From Streptomyces sp. HUAS ZL42 (lineage in GTDB: Bacteria > Actinomycetota > Actinomycetes > Streptomycetales > Streptomycetaceae), in NCBI RefSeq assembly GCF_040782645.1, contig NZ_CP160403.1:806001-870000 (forward strand): 64,000 bases of DNA. Reading direction: 5' to 3'. The position numbers and the translations under genes were made by a program. Numbering within the stretch: position 1 is the stretch's first letter; each line of letters opens with the position of its first letter. Under the pieces are notes generated by a model. That model did not search any database. It had not been told where the DNA came from and worked only from the letters and a program-made list of their open reading frames with translations. Below are positions 27,096 to 35,419 of this stretch, piece by piece.

Positions 27096-28171
27096 GACTT
27101 GGGCGCCTGCGCGACTTCTTCGTCAAACCGCTTGGTCAGCGCCGACTTGGCCTCTCCGGCCTTGGCCGCGTCGTAGTCGACCAGGATGAGGCTGTGCAGA
27201 TCCACGCTCTTGTCCGACACCTTCGCGTGCACGTTGGTCGGGACCTGGTACGCCTTCACGCCGGGGCCGATCTCCTGCGCCTCGGGGGTCAGCGCCCAGT
27301 CGACGAACTTCTTGGCGCTCGCGGGGTTCTTCGCACCCTTGATCAGCGCGACGCCGCCGGTCTCGTAGCCGGTGCCCTCGGACGGGAAGGTCACCGCGAG
27401 ATCGGGGAAACCCTCCTCCCTGGTGGCCACGCAGTCGTGGGAGAAGATGACACCCACGGCGACCTCGCCGCGCGCCGTCATCTGCGCCGGTGCCGAGCCG
27501 GACTTGGTGTATTGCAGCACGTTCGGGTGGAGCTTGCGCATGTACGTCAGTGCCTTGTTCTCGTCCCCGTCGGCCAGTTGCACCTGGGTCCACAGGGCGG
27601 TGTAGGCGGTGCCCGACGTGGACGGATGCGCGATGCCGATCTCCTTCTTCAGCTTCGGGTCGAGCAGGTCGGCCCAGGAGTCCGGGGCGTCGAGACCCTT
27701 CTCCGCCAGCAGTTTGGTGTTGCTGCAGAAGCCCAGCACGCCCACGTAGACGCCCGTCCACAGGCCGGAGGCGTCCTTGTACTTGGCGGGGATGGCGCTC
27801 GCGTTCGGCGACACATAGGGCTCCAGCAGGCCCTTCTCGCCCGCGGCGGCGTATCCGTCGGAGGGCCCGCCGTACCAGACGTCGAACTCGGCGTTGCCCT
27901 TGCCGGCCTGGATGCGGGCCAACGCCTCACCGCTGGAGAGGCGGACGAAGTCGGCCTTCACCCCGGTGGTCTTGGCGAACTCCTCCGCGGTGGCAGCGCA
28001 CCACTCCTCGGTCGCACCGCAGGCGACGTGCACCACGCCGCCGTCCTGTGCGGCAGTACTGTCACCGGTCTCACGCGCACAACCGCTCGCAGTCGCGACG
28101 ACCACAGCCGCCAGCGCCATCGTCAGAGTTGCGCTGCGGCGCGATCGTCTTCCCTTTGTCACGACTGTCAC
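27092..28171 (-). CDS. ABC transporter substrate-binding lipoprotein (ferric/phosphonate type)
   Basis: A 359-residue extracytoplasmic lipoprotein: twin-Arg/basic N-terminus, hydrophobic stretch and lipobox ATASGC (cysteine about 31). The mature part has the Fbp-like fold: FDVWYGGPSDGYAAAGEKGL, TGVYVGVLGFCSNTKL, STSGTAYTALWTQ and VDWALTPEAQEI. GTG 28171 has GGAGGT at 7 bases. Substrate cannot be fixed: ferric iron, phosphonates and phosphoglycerate-type ligands all use this family. It is the first transporter gene, 118 bases after the response regulator. Confidence 0.92.
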   Translation of the reverse strand: MTVVTKGRRSRRSATLTMALAAVVVATASGCARETGDSTAAQDGGVVHVACGATEEWCAATAEEFAKTTGVKADFVRLSSGEALARIQAGKGNAEFDVWYGGPSDGYAAAGEKGLLEPYVSPNASAIPAKYKDASGLWTGVYVGVLGFCSNTKLLAEKGLDAPDSWADLLDPKLKKEIGIAHPSTSGTAYTALWTQVQLADGDENKALTYMRKLHPNVLQYTKSGSAPAQMTARGEVAVGVIFSHDCVATREEGFPDLAVTFPSEGTGYETGGVALIKGAKNPASAKKFVDWALTPEAQEIGPGVKAYQVPTNVHAKVSDKSVDLHSLILVDYDAAKAGEAKSALTKRFDEEVAQAPKS

Positions 28172-28289
28172 GACGTTGACCTCCGCATATTCGAGCCGGA
28201 ACAGGCTCGGCCGAGCGATGTTTCGGCCAGATTAGGAGCGCGTGAACGGGCTGCCGGTGACGGCGGAGTGATCCCCGGTGACAGCGCCG

Positions 28290-29051
28290 TCACCCAGCCG
28301 GCGTCCCGTCCGGCTCGTCGGCGGGATCGTTCTCCCGGCCGTCCACCGGCAGATCCGGCATCAGGTAGCCGACCCCGCGCAACGTGCGGATGTACGCCGA
28401 GCCGCCCGGCACCCCCGCCAGCCTCGAACGCAGCCGGTACACCGTGGACTTGACCACGTCCCGTCCGCCCAGCAGGTCCGCGGTGCCCCACACCTCCCGC
28501 AGCAGGTCCTGCCAGGACTGCGGCACACCCCGGCGGGAGGCCAGATGGGTCAGCAGTTTGAACTCCGTGAACGGCAGGTCCAGCCGGTGCCGCCCCAGGG
28601 TCGCCGACTGCGCCACCGGGTCGATCACCAGCCGTCCGACGCGAACCGACGCGCCAGCACCCCGGCGGTGGCGGCGTACCAGTGCCTGGGCGCGCAGTGC
28701 CACCTCGCGCGGGTGGAACGGCTTGGTCACATAGTCGTCGGCGCCGTGCTCCAGGCCGGCGATGACGTCGTCGTGCTGGGACAGCGCGGTGAGCAACATG
28801 ACCGGCACGTCCGACCGGGCCCGGATCCGCTCGCACAGCGTGAGTCCGTCCATCGCCGGCATCATCACGTCCAGCACCACCAGGTCGACGGTGCGGGTCC
28901 GCAGGAGATTCAGTGCCGTGGCGCCGTCGTGTGCGGTGAGCACCGTGAAGCCCTGCGTCTGAAGGGCGAACTCGATGATGATCGTCATCTGCGGCTCGTC
29001 GTCGACCACCAGCGCGGTCGGACCCGCCGTCGTCTGTGCCTCCGCCGTCAT
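28290..29051 (-). CDS. OmpR-family response regulator
   Basis: A 253-residue regulator: receiver (acidic V16-D17-D18-E19, predicted phospho-Asp D61 in VLDVMMPAMDG, K in YVTKPFHP) and winged helix (about 140-235, DLPFTEFKLLTHLASRRGVP ... YIRTLRGVGYLMPDL). ATG 29051 overlaps the histidine kinase stop (ATGA). It is followed by the ferric/phosphonate-type ABC genes on the same strand, which are its most likely target. Repeats GGTGAC-n-GGTGAC-n-GTCACC at the end of the gene and in the gap before the binding protein are candidate binding sites. Confidence 0.93.
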   Translation of the reverse strand: MTAEAQTTAGPTALVVDDEPQMTIIIEFALQTQGFTVLTAHDGATALNLLRTRTVDLVVLDVMMPAMDGLTLCERIRARSDVPVMLLTALSQHDDVIAGLEHGADDYVTKPFHPREVALRAQALVRRHRRGAGASVRVGRLVIDPVAQSATLGRHRLDLPFTEFKLLTHLASRRGVPQSWQDLLREVWGTADLLGGRDVVKSTVYRLRSRLAGVPGGSAYIRTLRGVGYLMPDLPVDGRENDPADEPDGTPAG

Positions 29052-29854
29052 GACGCGTCGGGCAGGGTCAGCAGGAAGGTCGTCCCGCGGGTCGACGCGG
29101 TGTGCACCATGATCTCGCCTCCGTGCAGCTCCACAACGGTCTTCGTGATCACGAGACCGAGGCCGGTCCCGTCGGCCAGGGGCCGCCCGGTGGCGAAGCG
29201 GTGGAACAGCCGGTGCCGCTCGGCCCGCGTCATGCCGGCGCCGTCATCGGTGACGTACACCGCGACGCCGGTGTCTATGAGCGCGACCCGCACGTCGATG
29301 CTGCCCCCCGTGGTGGTGAACCGGCTCGCGTTCGACAGCAGGTTCGTCAGTGCCTGGGTCAGCAGCATCGGGTCCGCCGAGATCCGTGGCATCACCTGCG
29401 GCACGTCCAGGCTGACCCGTTGCCCGCGCTGAGCGCACAACGGCCGCATCGCCGTCACGACCTCTCGCGCCACCACCGACACGTCCACCTTCTCCATACG
29501 AGGTGTGAACAGGCCCGCTTCGATCTTCGCCTGGATCAGCAGGCTCTCGCACAGGCCGATGACCTGCGTGGACTGATGGTCGGCGACCAGCAGCAACCGC
29601 TCCTGCGCCGCTGTCAGCGGGCCCGGGTTCCCTTCCCGAAGCAGATCCACCGCCCCCTTGATCATGCTGAGCGGCGTACGCAACTCATGACTGAGCGCGG
29701 TCACCTGCTCCGCCCGGCGCTCCACCAGGTGCTCCAGCTGCGCCAGCTCCGCGACCCGGGCCGCGGCGAGCCGGCGCATCCGTATGAACGTCAGCAGGGC
29801 GGCGGCACCCGCACCAGCCAGCGCCGCCAACGGCAACCACCAGACGGCGACCAT
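29048..29854 (-). CDS. Sensor histidine kinase with minimal membrane anchor
   Basis: A compact 268-residue kinase: one N-terminal membrane helix (about 5-25, WWLPLAALAGAGAAALLTFI), HisKA with H56 in SHELRTPLSMIKGAVDLL, and HATPase motifs LLSNASRFT, VTDDGAGMT and GTGLGLVITKTVVELHGG. No extracytoplasmic sensor domain is present, so it probably senses through the membrane or through another protein, perhaps the transporter encoded downstream. ATG 29854 has GAGGA upstream. It heads the operon kinase, regulator, binding protein, permease, ATPase. Confidence 0.93.
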   Translation of the reverse strand: MVAVWWLPLAALAGAGAAALLTFIRMRRLAAARVAELAQLEHLVERRAEQVTALSHELRTPLSMIKGAVDLLREGNPGPLTAAQERLLLVADHQSTQVIGLCESLLIQAKIEAGLFTPRMEKVDVSVVAREVVTAMRPLCAQRGQRVSLDVPQVMPRISADPMLLTQALTNLLSNASRFTTTGGSIDVRVALIDTGVAVYVTDDGAGMTRAERHRLFHRFATGRPLADGTGLGLVITKTVVELHGGEIMVHTASTRGTTFLLTLPDAS

Positions 29855-30718
29855 GGCGCATCCTCCTCAGGAACCGCCACCGCGCACGAGGCAAGGCGGT
29901 CCGTGCATTGTGCATGGCATGGGTCGCCGCGACAATTGGCCCGCCGACCGGGGACTACAGGTCCGCCATCGGGCCCGACTGCCGCCGAGATGAACTGGTT
30001 GAGCCGCTTCCGCTTCAAGCCTCAGAACGAGATCACCGAGTGGCCGTCGATACACCGCCCCGCGGGACATGACCCGCGTTCGTGACAGAGGTCAGGTCGA
30101 TCCGTTCGCGGAAGCGTCATGGTGATGATTAGGTGTCGGCGGCCAGTAAAGACTCCCCCGTACGGCCAGCTCGATTCCACACCTGGTAGTCACACTCAGT
30201 AGTGGCGAGGCGCCGGACGGCTGCCGATGCCGAAGCGGCCTCCTCGCGGGCTCAGCGACCTCCCCCTGCTCCTGCCGTGGTGGGGCGAGCACCAGCGAGG
30301 ATAATCTCACGCTACGTAGACGAAGCGGCCGCCGGTGGGGAGCTGAGGCGGCCACAAGCGGGGCAGCCCAACTGACCACTGACAATGAGGCAACGGATCT
30401 GGGTGAGTTGTTCAGAACTTGAGTGTGCAGTTCAGGGGCGGGGGCGCTGTGTGAGCCAATGCCGAGGTTCGCGATGGCGGAATTGGCATGCGGGGCCGGC
30501 GTAGCGCAGCAGCCCTGCCTCACACGCCCAGTCCAGGAACACAACCAGCCGGAACGGCAGCCAGTTGCGCGAGCCAACAGAAGCACCGCATACCGACGCA
30601 TCGTCGCAAGTCCGACACTGAAGGAAGGTCAGTGCGAGCGTCAGGCCCGTTGCTCGATCGCGTCGGGCTCGGTCCCAGCAGTGCCTGTCGCGTTGGGGCT
30701 CCGCCGTCGAGCCCGAAC
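29855..30718. other. Gap without a recognisable gene
   Basis: About 860 bases. Frames on both strands lack consistent bias or domains. It should contain the promoter of the kinase-led operon near 29860-29990. Some stretches (plus strand near 30320, YVDEAAAGGELRRPQAG) may be relics of genes. Confidence 0.35.
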
Positions 30719-31258
30719 TCAAGCGGACGGCGTGACCGGGGATCGCAAGCCGAGCCACTGCTCGGCGTCCCAGGCTTGGAACCGCTCTACCTCGGTAAAC
30801 CCCAGCTTTGCCGCGAGGCGCATCGAGCCGACGTTGGCGGTCTGGGTGGTGAGCACCACCGGCTCGCCGGGAAGGACGCCGTCGAACCAGTCGAGTGCCG
30901 CCGCGCACGCCTCGGTGGCGTACCCGAATCCCCACGCCCGCGGCAGGAAGAGGTAGCCCAGATCGGCCTTCCCCACGGCAGCCGGGCGACGGTGCTCCGT
31001 TGCTCTCCTGAGCAGGATCTGGCCGATCATCGCCCCATCGAGATCGACGACGAAACTCCCGGGCCACCGCCCGGGCACCCCGGGCATCTCGCGCTCAAGC
31101 TCGTCACGCGGCCTGGGGCCGCCCAGATAGGTGTGCACCTCCGGCGAGGCGTGCAGCTCGATGAACGCCGCACGGTCCCGGGCCTCGGGCTCACGGAGCA
31201 CGAGCCGCTCGGTCTTGATCGGGGCAGGCGGCCAGGCGACGGGTCCGAGTTCAATCAT
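30719..31258 (-). CDS. GNAT-family N-acetyltransferase (RimJ/RimL type)
   Basis: A 179-residue acetyltransferase: strand 1 IKTERLVLREPEARDRAAF, acetyl-CoA site around LPRAWGFGYATEACAAALDW, and C-terminal MRLAAKLGFTEVERFQAWD. The family acetylates protein N-termini or small amines; the substrate is not predictable. ATG 31258 gives the natural N-terminus (MIELGPVAWPPAPIKTERL); a frame upstream to 31312 has no better ribosome site. It appears monocistronic. Confidence 0.88.
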   Translation of the reverse strand: MIELGPVAWPPAPIKTERLVLREPEARDRAAFIELHASPEVHTYLGGPRPRDELEREMPGVPGRWPGSFVVDLDGAMIGQILLRRATEHRRPAAVGKADLGYLFLPRAWGFGYATEACAAALDWFDGVLPGEPVVLTTQTANVGSMRLAAKLGFTEVERFQAWDAEQWLGLRSPVTPSA

Positions 31259-31575
31259 GCCGACCAACCAATCAGCAGGCTCGGCAACGATCAAGGCTCG
31301 CGAACCTATCAAGCCAACGGCCCAGGTCCCACACTCACCACCGGGGCCGTGCAGGCCCGATCCGGACGTATGTCAACACAAGATCCCCGACGGAGCCGAA
31401 TTCCGTGACAGTCAACAGCTGCTGCTGCCGCAGGCGGAGCGAGGACCGCGAACGAATCGGTGAGACTGTCCGGCCCGAACATGCTCACCTCCGCCATCGA
31501 CCGGCAGGGAGAAGAAGCGGGCATCTGGCGCCACGCACTGCCGCACCGCCATGAGGGCGCGGACGAAGCTCCGCG

Positions 31576-32316
31576 TCAGCCCCGGCCGAGGACGCAGAAC
31601 TCGTTGCCCGCCGGGTCGGCCAGGACGACCCAGGAGACGTCGTCACCCTGACCCACGTCGGCCCGTACCGCGCCGAGGCCTTCGAGCCGGGCGACCTCCC
31701 TCGCCTGATCCCCGACAAGGTCGGCCATCACGTCGAGATGGACACGGTTCCACACGACCTCGTCGTCGGGCGTGCGGCGGAACTCCAGATACGGCCCGAC
31801 ACCCTTGACGGAGCGCAGCAGGGCGCGCTCGTCGGTCAATTCGTGGACACTCCAGTCGATCGCCTCGCCCCAGAACCGGACCATGGCCCGTGGATCGGCG
31901 CAGGCGACGACCACGGCGGCTATCGGCCCGGTGTCCCGGTAGAGCTCCCGCGGCTCCAGGACGCTGAACATGTTGCCTTCCGGGTCGGCCATCACCGTCC
32001 ACGGCACATCGCCCTGGCCCACATCGGCGGGCGTCGCCCCGAGCTCCTTCAGACGTGCGACCAACTCCGCCTGATGGGCGTCGGAGGTGGTGGCGAGCTC
32101 GATGTGCACGCGGTACTTCACCGTCTCCGGGTCCGGGACGCGGACGAGATCGATACAGACGGCGGACGGGTCCGGCCAGTCGAAGCCCACGGGTTCCAGG
32201 TTGGTCACGCCGGGCCCTTCGCTGGAAACACCCCAGCCGAGCGCCTCCGCCCAGAACCGGCCGAGCGCCGAGTCGTCCCGGGCCTTGAAGTTCACCTGAA
32301 CAAGCTGCAGCGTCAT
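31576..32316 (-). CDS. Tandem VOC (glyoxalase/bleomycin-resistance-like) protein
   Basis: A 246-residue protein made of two glyoxalase-like halves. The first (1-118) runs from VQVNFKARDDSALGRFWAEA to DPEGNMFSVLEP. The second (about 125-246) runs from AVVVACADPRAMVRFWGEAI to DPAGNEFCVLGRG. Metal ligands of true glyoxalase I are not obvious, so a binding or resistance role is possible. ATG 32316 is chosen because the protein begins at the first beta strand (MTLQLVQVNF). Confidence 0.88.
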   Translation of the reverse strand: MTLQLVQVNFKARDDSALGRFWAEALGWGVSSEGPGVTNLEPVGFDWPDPSAVCIDLVRVPDPETVKYRVHIELATTSDAHQAELVARLKELGATPADVGQGDVPWTVMADPEGNMFSVLEPRELYRDTGPIAAVVVACADPRAMVRFWGEAIDWSVHELTDERALLRSVKGVGPYLEFRRTPDDEVVWNRVHLDVMADLVGDQAREVARLEGLGAVRADVGQGDDVSWVVLADPAGNEFCVLGRG

Positions 32317-32707
32317 GCCGCACACCCTAGGTGATCCCCCATCGGGCAGGCGTACGAAATTCAGAGCGCCGCACAGCCCGGACAGCGACTACCCCCACCG
32401 CCTGAGCTGGACATCGCTCCTGCGAAACGGGCGCCACCCCGGAGGCGGAGTCGTTGAGCACCATGAGCAGCTCCTGGAAGCCCCGCCCGCAGGACGACAA
32501 CGACGCCACGCCGAGATCGGCACTCAATCAATTCACGGAGGCGCGCAGGTGACTTCGGACATGAGCGCAGTCGACTCGGAAAGGGTGAGTCGGGGCCCAG
32601 GGCGAGACGAACGGACGAACCACGCCCATCTCTCCCGCCGCCAGCCGGAGTTCATGCCCCTCAGCCCCGACCAACGATCAACTTCGAAAGCGGATGGTGT
32701 CTCAGGC
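32317..32707. other. Gap without a recognisable gene
   Basis: About 390 bases downstream of the large NTPase gene. Short frames only; no domain or repeat recognised. Confidence 0.4.
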
Positions 32708-35080
32708 CTAGCTCCAGCACCGCGTGTAGAGATCCGGAATCCTGAACACCGCTTCAGGACCGGAGCTGCCCTCCTGAACGACGCGTTCGAGGAAACCGAG
32801 CCGTTCCAGGAGCCCGACCTGGTTGGCGATCGTGCCGTCCGCCTCGTCGAAGAGTCCCTGGACGTCGCGCAGGGCGAAGCGATCGCGTTTGCCGGCCCGG
32901 CAGTTGCGGACGAATGTGGGAGCCACTTTGAAGTCGTTGACAATCTCGTTGAAGCTCAGGTCCGACAGCTTCGTCATCGCCTTGCTCACCGACTCGGCGG
33001 AGAACAGAGGGAAGCCGGATACGTGTGCCTCGGCGTCCTCTGACAGGTCACGCGACAGGTGCAGCAGGAGCACGGCGTGCCGGGGGGAGACATCGCCGTT
33101 TCCATTGCGCAGACACTCGAGGAGCCACTGATCGATGGGTTGGCCCTCGATCTCCGGCGGAAAGACGACCTGGAGCGCGTCGCGTGTGTCGGCAGTGCCG
33201 TCCGCGCCGCGCACGCGGGTGGCGAGCAGTTGGAGCGGGGTGTTGGCGAGAACCCGTCGGACGAGGACCTGAAGCCAGTCCTCGTCGGACCACTCGAGCG
33301 TCAGCGTTCTGGATACCAGTTTGTTCTTCTCCTGGATGTCGTACAGCTCGAACAGGTCGGTGCGAAGGAGGACCAGCAGCCCTACGCTTTCGAACTGTGA
33401 CACGCGGCTCTCGGCCTGGAGCAGGGCTTGGACCACGGCTTGTTGTTTCGCTCTGTCGTATTTGAACGTCTCGTCGATGCGGTCGAACATCACCATCACG
33501 CGCCGGTCGGACTCTCGGAGAAAAAGGTCGTCGGCCTCCTTCAGGAACGACTCGACGTCGACAGACGCGCCGCCTGGTCTGCTGGTGCCTGCGGGAAGCT
33601 GGGCCTCGAGCCCGACGGGTCCAACGGTGAACTTCAACGTGGTACCGCCGAAGGGGCGCAAGCACGCCCGCAGGACGCGTCGCAGGCGGCCCACCGGTTC
33701 GGTCGGAAGGTCCAGGGCTGTTCGGAGGTTGGCGCCGCTGAGGCGAAGTTCCTTCGGGGCCGAGGGGGGAAGCTCGGAGGCGACGAAAGCTGCAATGACC
33801 ACAAGCCACGCAGCCCGAAGGGCGTTGGCGTTCGTCCATGCGTCCGGGGCAACGATGCGCTGCAGGAGGTCCCCGGTATTGGCAACGGGGCAGATGGTGG
33901 CGCTGGCGTGGCCTGCGCCGGCAGGCGAAGCGGTGGCCAGGGTGCGGAAGATGGCACTCTTGCCCGCCCCGCGGTCTCCGACAACGAGGGAGCGGCGTTG
34001 TCCGAGAATGCGTCCGATGTCGTGGCGCCGGACGAAGGTCGCGGTCAGCAGGTCGTCCCTCTCCGCCTCCTCTGCACCGAACTGGAGGTCGGCGAGGCTG
34101 AAAGGGCGCCCTCGCAGGTACTGAGACAGGATGCTGTCCACGAGGCTTCTGTGAAAGAGCTGCGCAGTACGTGCCGCGTGGTCGACGACGACCAGCCCGT
34201 TGGTCTGCAGGATGTGCAGCTCTGTGAGTACCTCCTGCTCCCCCATGCCGGACCTGGCTGCGAGGGTGCGGATCTGCTCCCTCCCACCGGCCAACGCGAT
34301 CTCTTCGAGGAGTTCGGTCAGGACCTCTGGCCGCGGGTGGGCCGCTCTCGCGCGGTCGGCCATCCACTGGAGCACCGTCCGCAGTGTGAGGGAGCCGCCC
34401 TCGGGAAGGGAGCGCTGCCGGGCAACATTGACCAGCGCTCGAAGCATCAGGGGATTGCCGTCGGCAAGCTCAGTCAGGCGTGCCATCATCCCCGGCTCCA
34501 GTTCGGGCAGCTCCTGGCGGATCAGGTCGGCTGCTTCCGCCTGCGTGAGGTGGCCGAGTTGAAGCACTTCCAGTCGTGCGAAGCGGCTGAATGACAGATC
34601 GGGCAAGGGGCGAGTGGCCACGACGAGCTTCCAGCCGTCCAGGGCCAGGGCAAGCTCCTCAACCGCGGCACTGAGACGGGAGGGGCGGGCGGCCTCGTCC
34701 AGGGCGTCCAGGAGGAGAACCGGCGAACTCATCCGCCCCTCCAACTCCCGTAGAATTCCTGCCGTCTCCCTCAGTGACGCTCTGCCCGCGGAGGTGCTGA
34801 GGGTGCGCATGAGTGTCGGGCTTATGTCCAATCCCGAGGCTGTGACCTCCTCCAGGAGGCGCGTGCCCAGCTCGCGTGGATCAACCTGATTCGCCAGACT
34901 CACAAAGAAGACGGTGCGGTCCCGCCGTTGCAGTACGGCCTGGGCCGCGCGCAGCAGTGTGCTCTTGCCCATCCCCGGACTGCCCAAAAGCAGCACGCCC
35001 CGTGACGCCGGCTCAGAGAGGATCTCCATGAGCCGGTAGAACTCGCCACGCGGGACGAAGAATTCGTCGCCCATGTGCAC
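32708..35080 (-). CDS. Large protein with two P-loop NTPase modules (NACHT/STAND-like plus Sll1717-like)
   Basis: A protein of about 790 residues. Module 1 (about 10-230) has Walker A GSPGMGKST, a NACHT-like Walker B VLLLDALDEA and sensor VVATRPLPD, followed by a winged-helix-like region (RSGMGEQEVLTELHILQTNG). Module 2 (from about 345) begins LQFGAEEAERDDLL, has Walker A GDRGAGKSA (K374) and Walker B VMVMFDRIDETF, as in the Sll1717-type P-loop family, and ends with a helical tail. The frame stays open far upstream to 35971, but that part antisenses the repeat-protein gene at 35420; GTG 35080 or ATG 35074 begins the first NTPase fold. Such proteins often act in defence or signalling; here the function is unknown. 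Confidence 0.85.
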   Translation of the reverse strand: MHMGDEFFVPRGEFYRLMEILSEPASRGVLLLGSPGMGKSTLLRAAQAVLQRRDRTVFFVSLANQVDPRELGTRLLEEVTASGLDISPTLMRTLSTSAGRASLRETAGILRELEGRMSSPVLLLDALDEAARPSRLSAAVEELALALDGWKLVVATRPLPDLSFSRFARLEVLQLGHLTQAEAADLIRQELPELEPGMMARLTELADGNPLMLRALVNVARQRSLPEGGSLTLRTVLQWMADRARAAHPRPEVLTELLEEIALAGGREQIRTLAARSGMGEQEVLTELHILQTNGLVVVDHAARTAQLFHRSLVDSILSQYLRGRPFSLADLQFGAEEAERDDLLTATFVRRHDIGRILGQRRSLVVGDRGAGKSAIFRTLATASPAGAGHASATICPVANTGDLLQRIVAPDAWTNANALRAAWLVVIAAFVASELPPSAPKELRLSGANLRTALDLPTEPVGRLRRVLRACLRPFGGTTLKFTVGPVGLEAQLPAGTSRPGGASVDVESFLKEADDLFLRESDRRVMVMFDRIDETFKYDRAKQQAVVQALLQAESRVSQFESVGLLVLLRTDLFELYDIQEKNKLVSRTLTLEWSDEDWLQVLVRRVLANTPLQLLATRVRGADGTADTRDALQVVFPPEIEGQPIDQWLLECLRNGNGDVSPRHAVLLLHLSRDLSEDAEAHVSGFPLFSAESVSKAMTKLSDLSFNEIVNDFKVAPTFVRNCRAGKRDRFALRDVQGLFDEADGTIANQVGLLERLGFLERVVQEGSSGPEAVFRIPDLYTRCWS

Positions 35081-35419
35081 GTGCCTGCCCCCCGATGCCA
35101 GCGGCCGGAACTGCTGCCGACCGTCCTCGCGTTGCACGCGAGCGCCCGATCCGGCCGGCACGCAAGCCGGTCGTGCAATCACGGTAACGGACCGGTCCGC
35201 AGCATCGACGAAGTTGACGCCACAACGTCCTGGACGGCGCATGCGGCACACAGCACCACCAGCCGCGCAGCACTCTGATCGCGTCTCTGGATGGAGGCCG
35301 GCTTGACCGATCCCCCTCAAAGGGTGACCACTCTGCGGGGCATCTAGTACGGGGGGGGATCCTGGTCGCGTACACGCGCGCGGAGGCGGATTACGACCTC
35401 CCCCTGGCATCCTGGCCGC
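35081..35419. other. Divergent promoter region between NTPase and repeat-protein genes
   Basis: About 340 bases between two divergently transcribed genes. It contains a G-run (GGGGGGG near 35351) and no supported gene. An N-terminal extension of the NTPase into this region cannot be excluded. Confidence 0.4.

Noticed and set aside
24220..27126. Single 968-codon frame on the minus strand
   Set aside because: Only the last 376 codons encode a protein (the ATPase). The rest is a shadow of the permease gene in another frame, and the ATPase has its own ATG overlapping the permease stop.
30092..31067. Overlapping frames on both strands between the kinase operon and the GNAT gene
   Set aside because: No consistent codon bias, domain or ribosome site; those reaching past 30719 are shadows of the GNAT gene.
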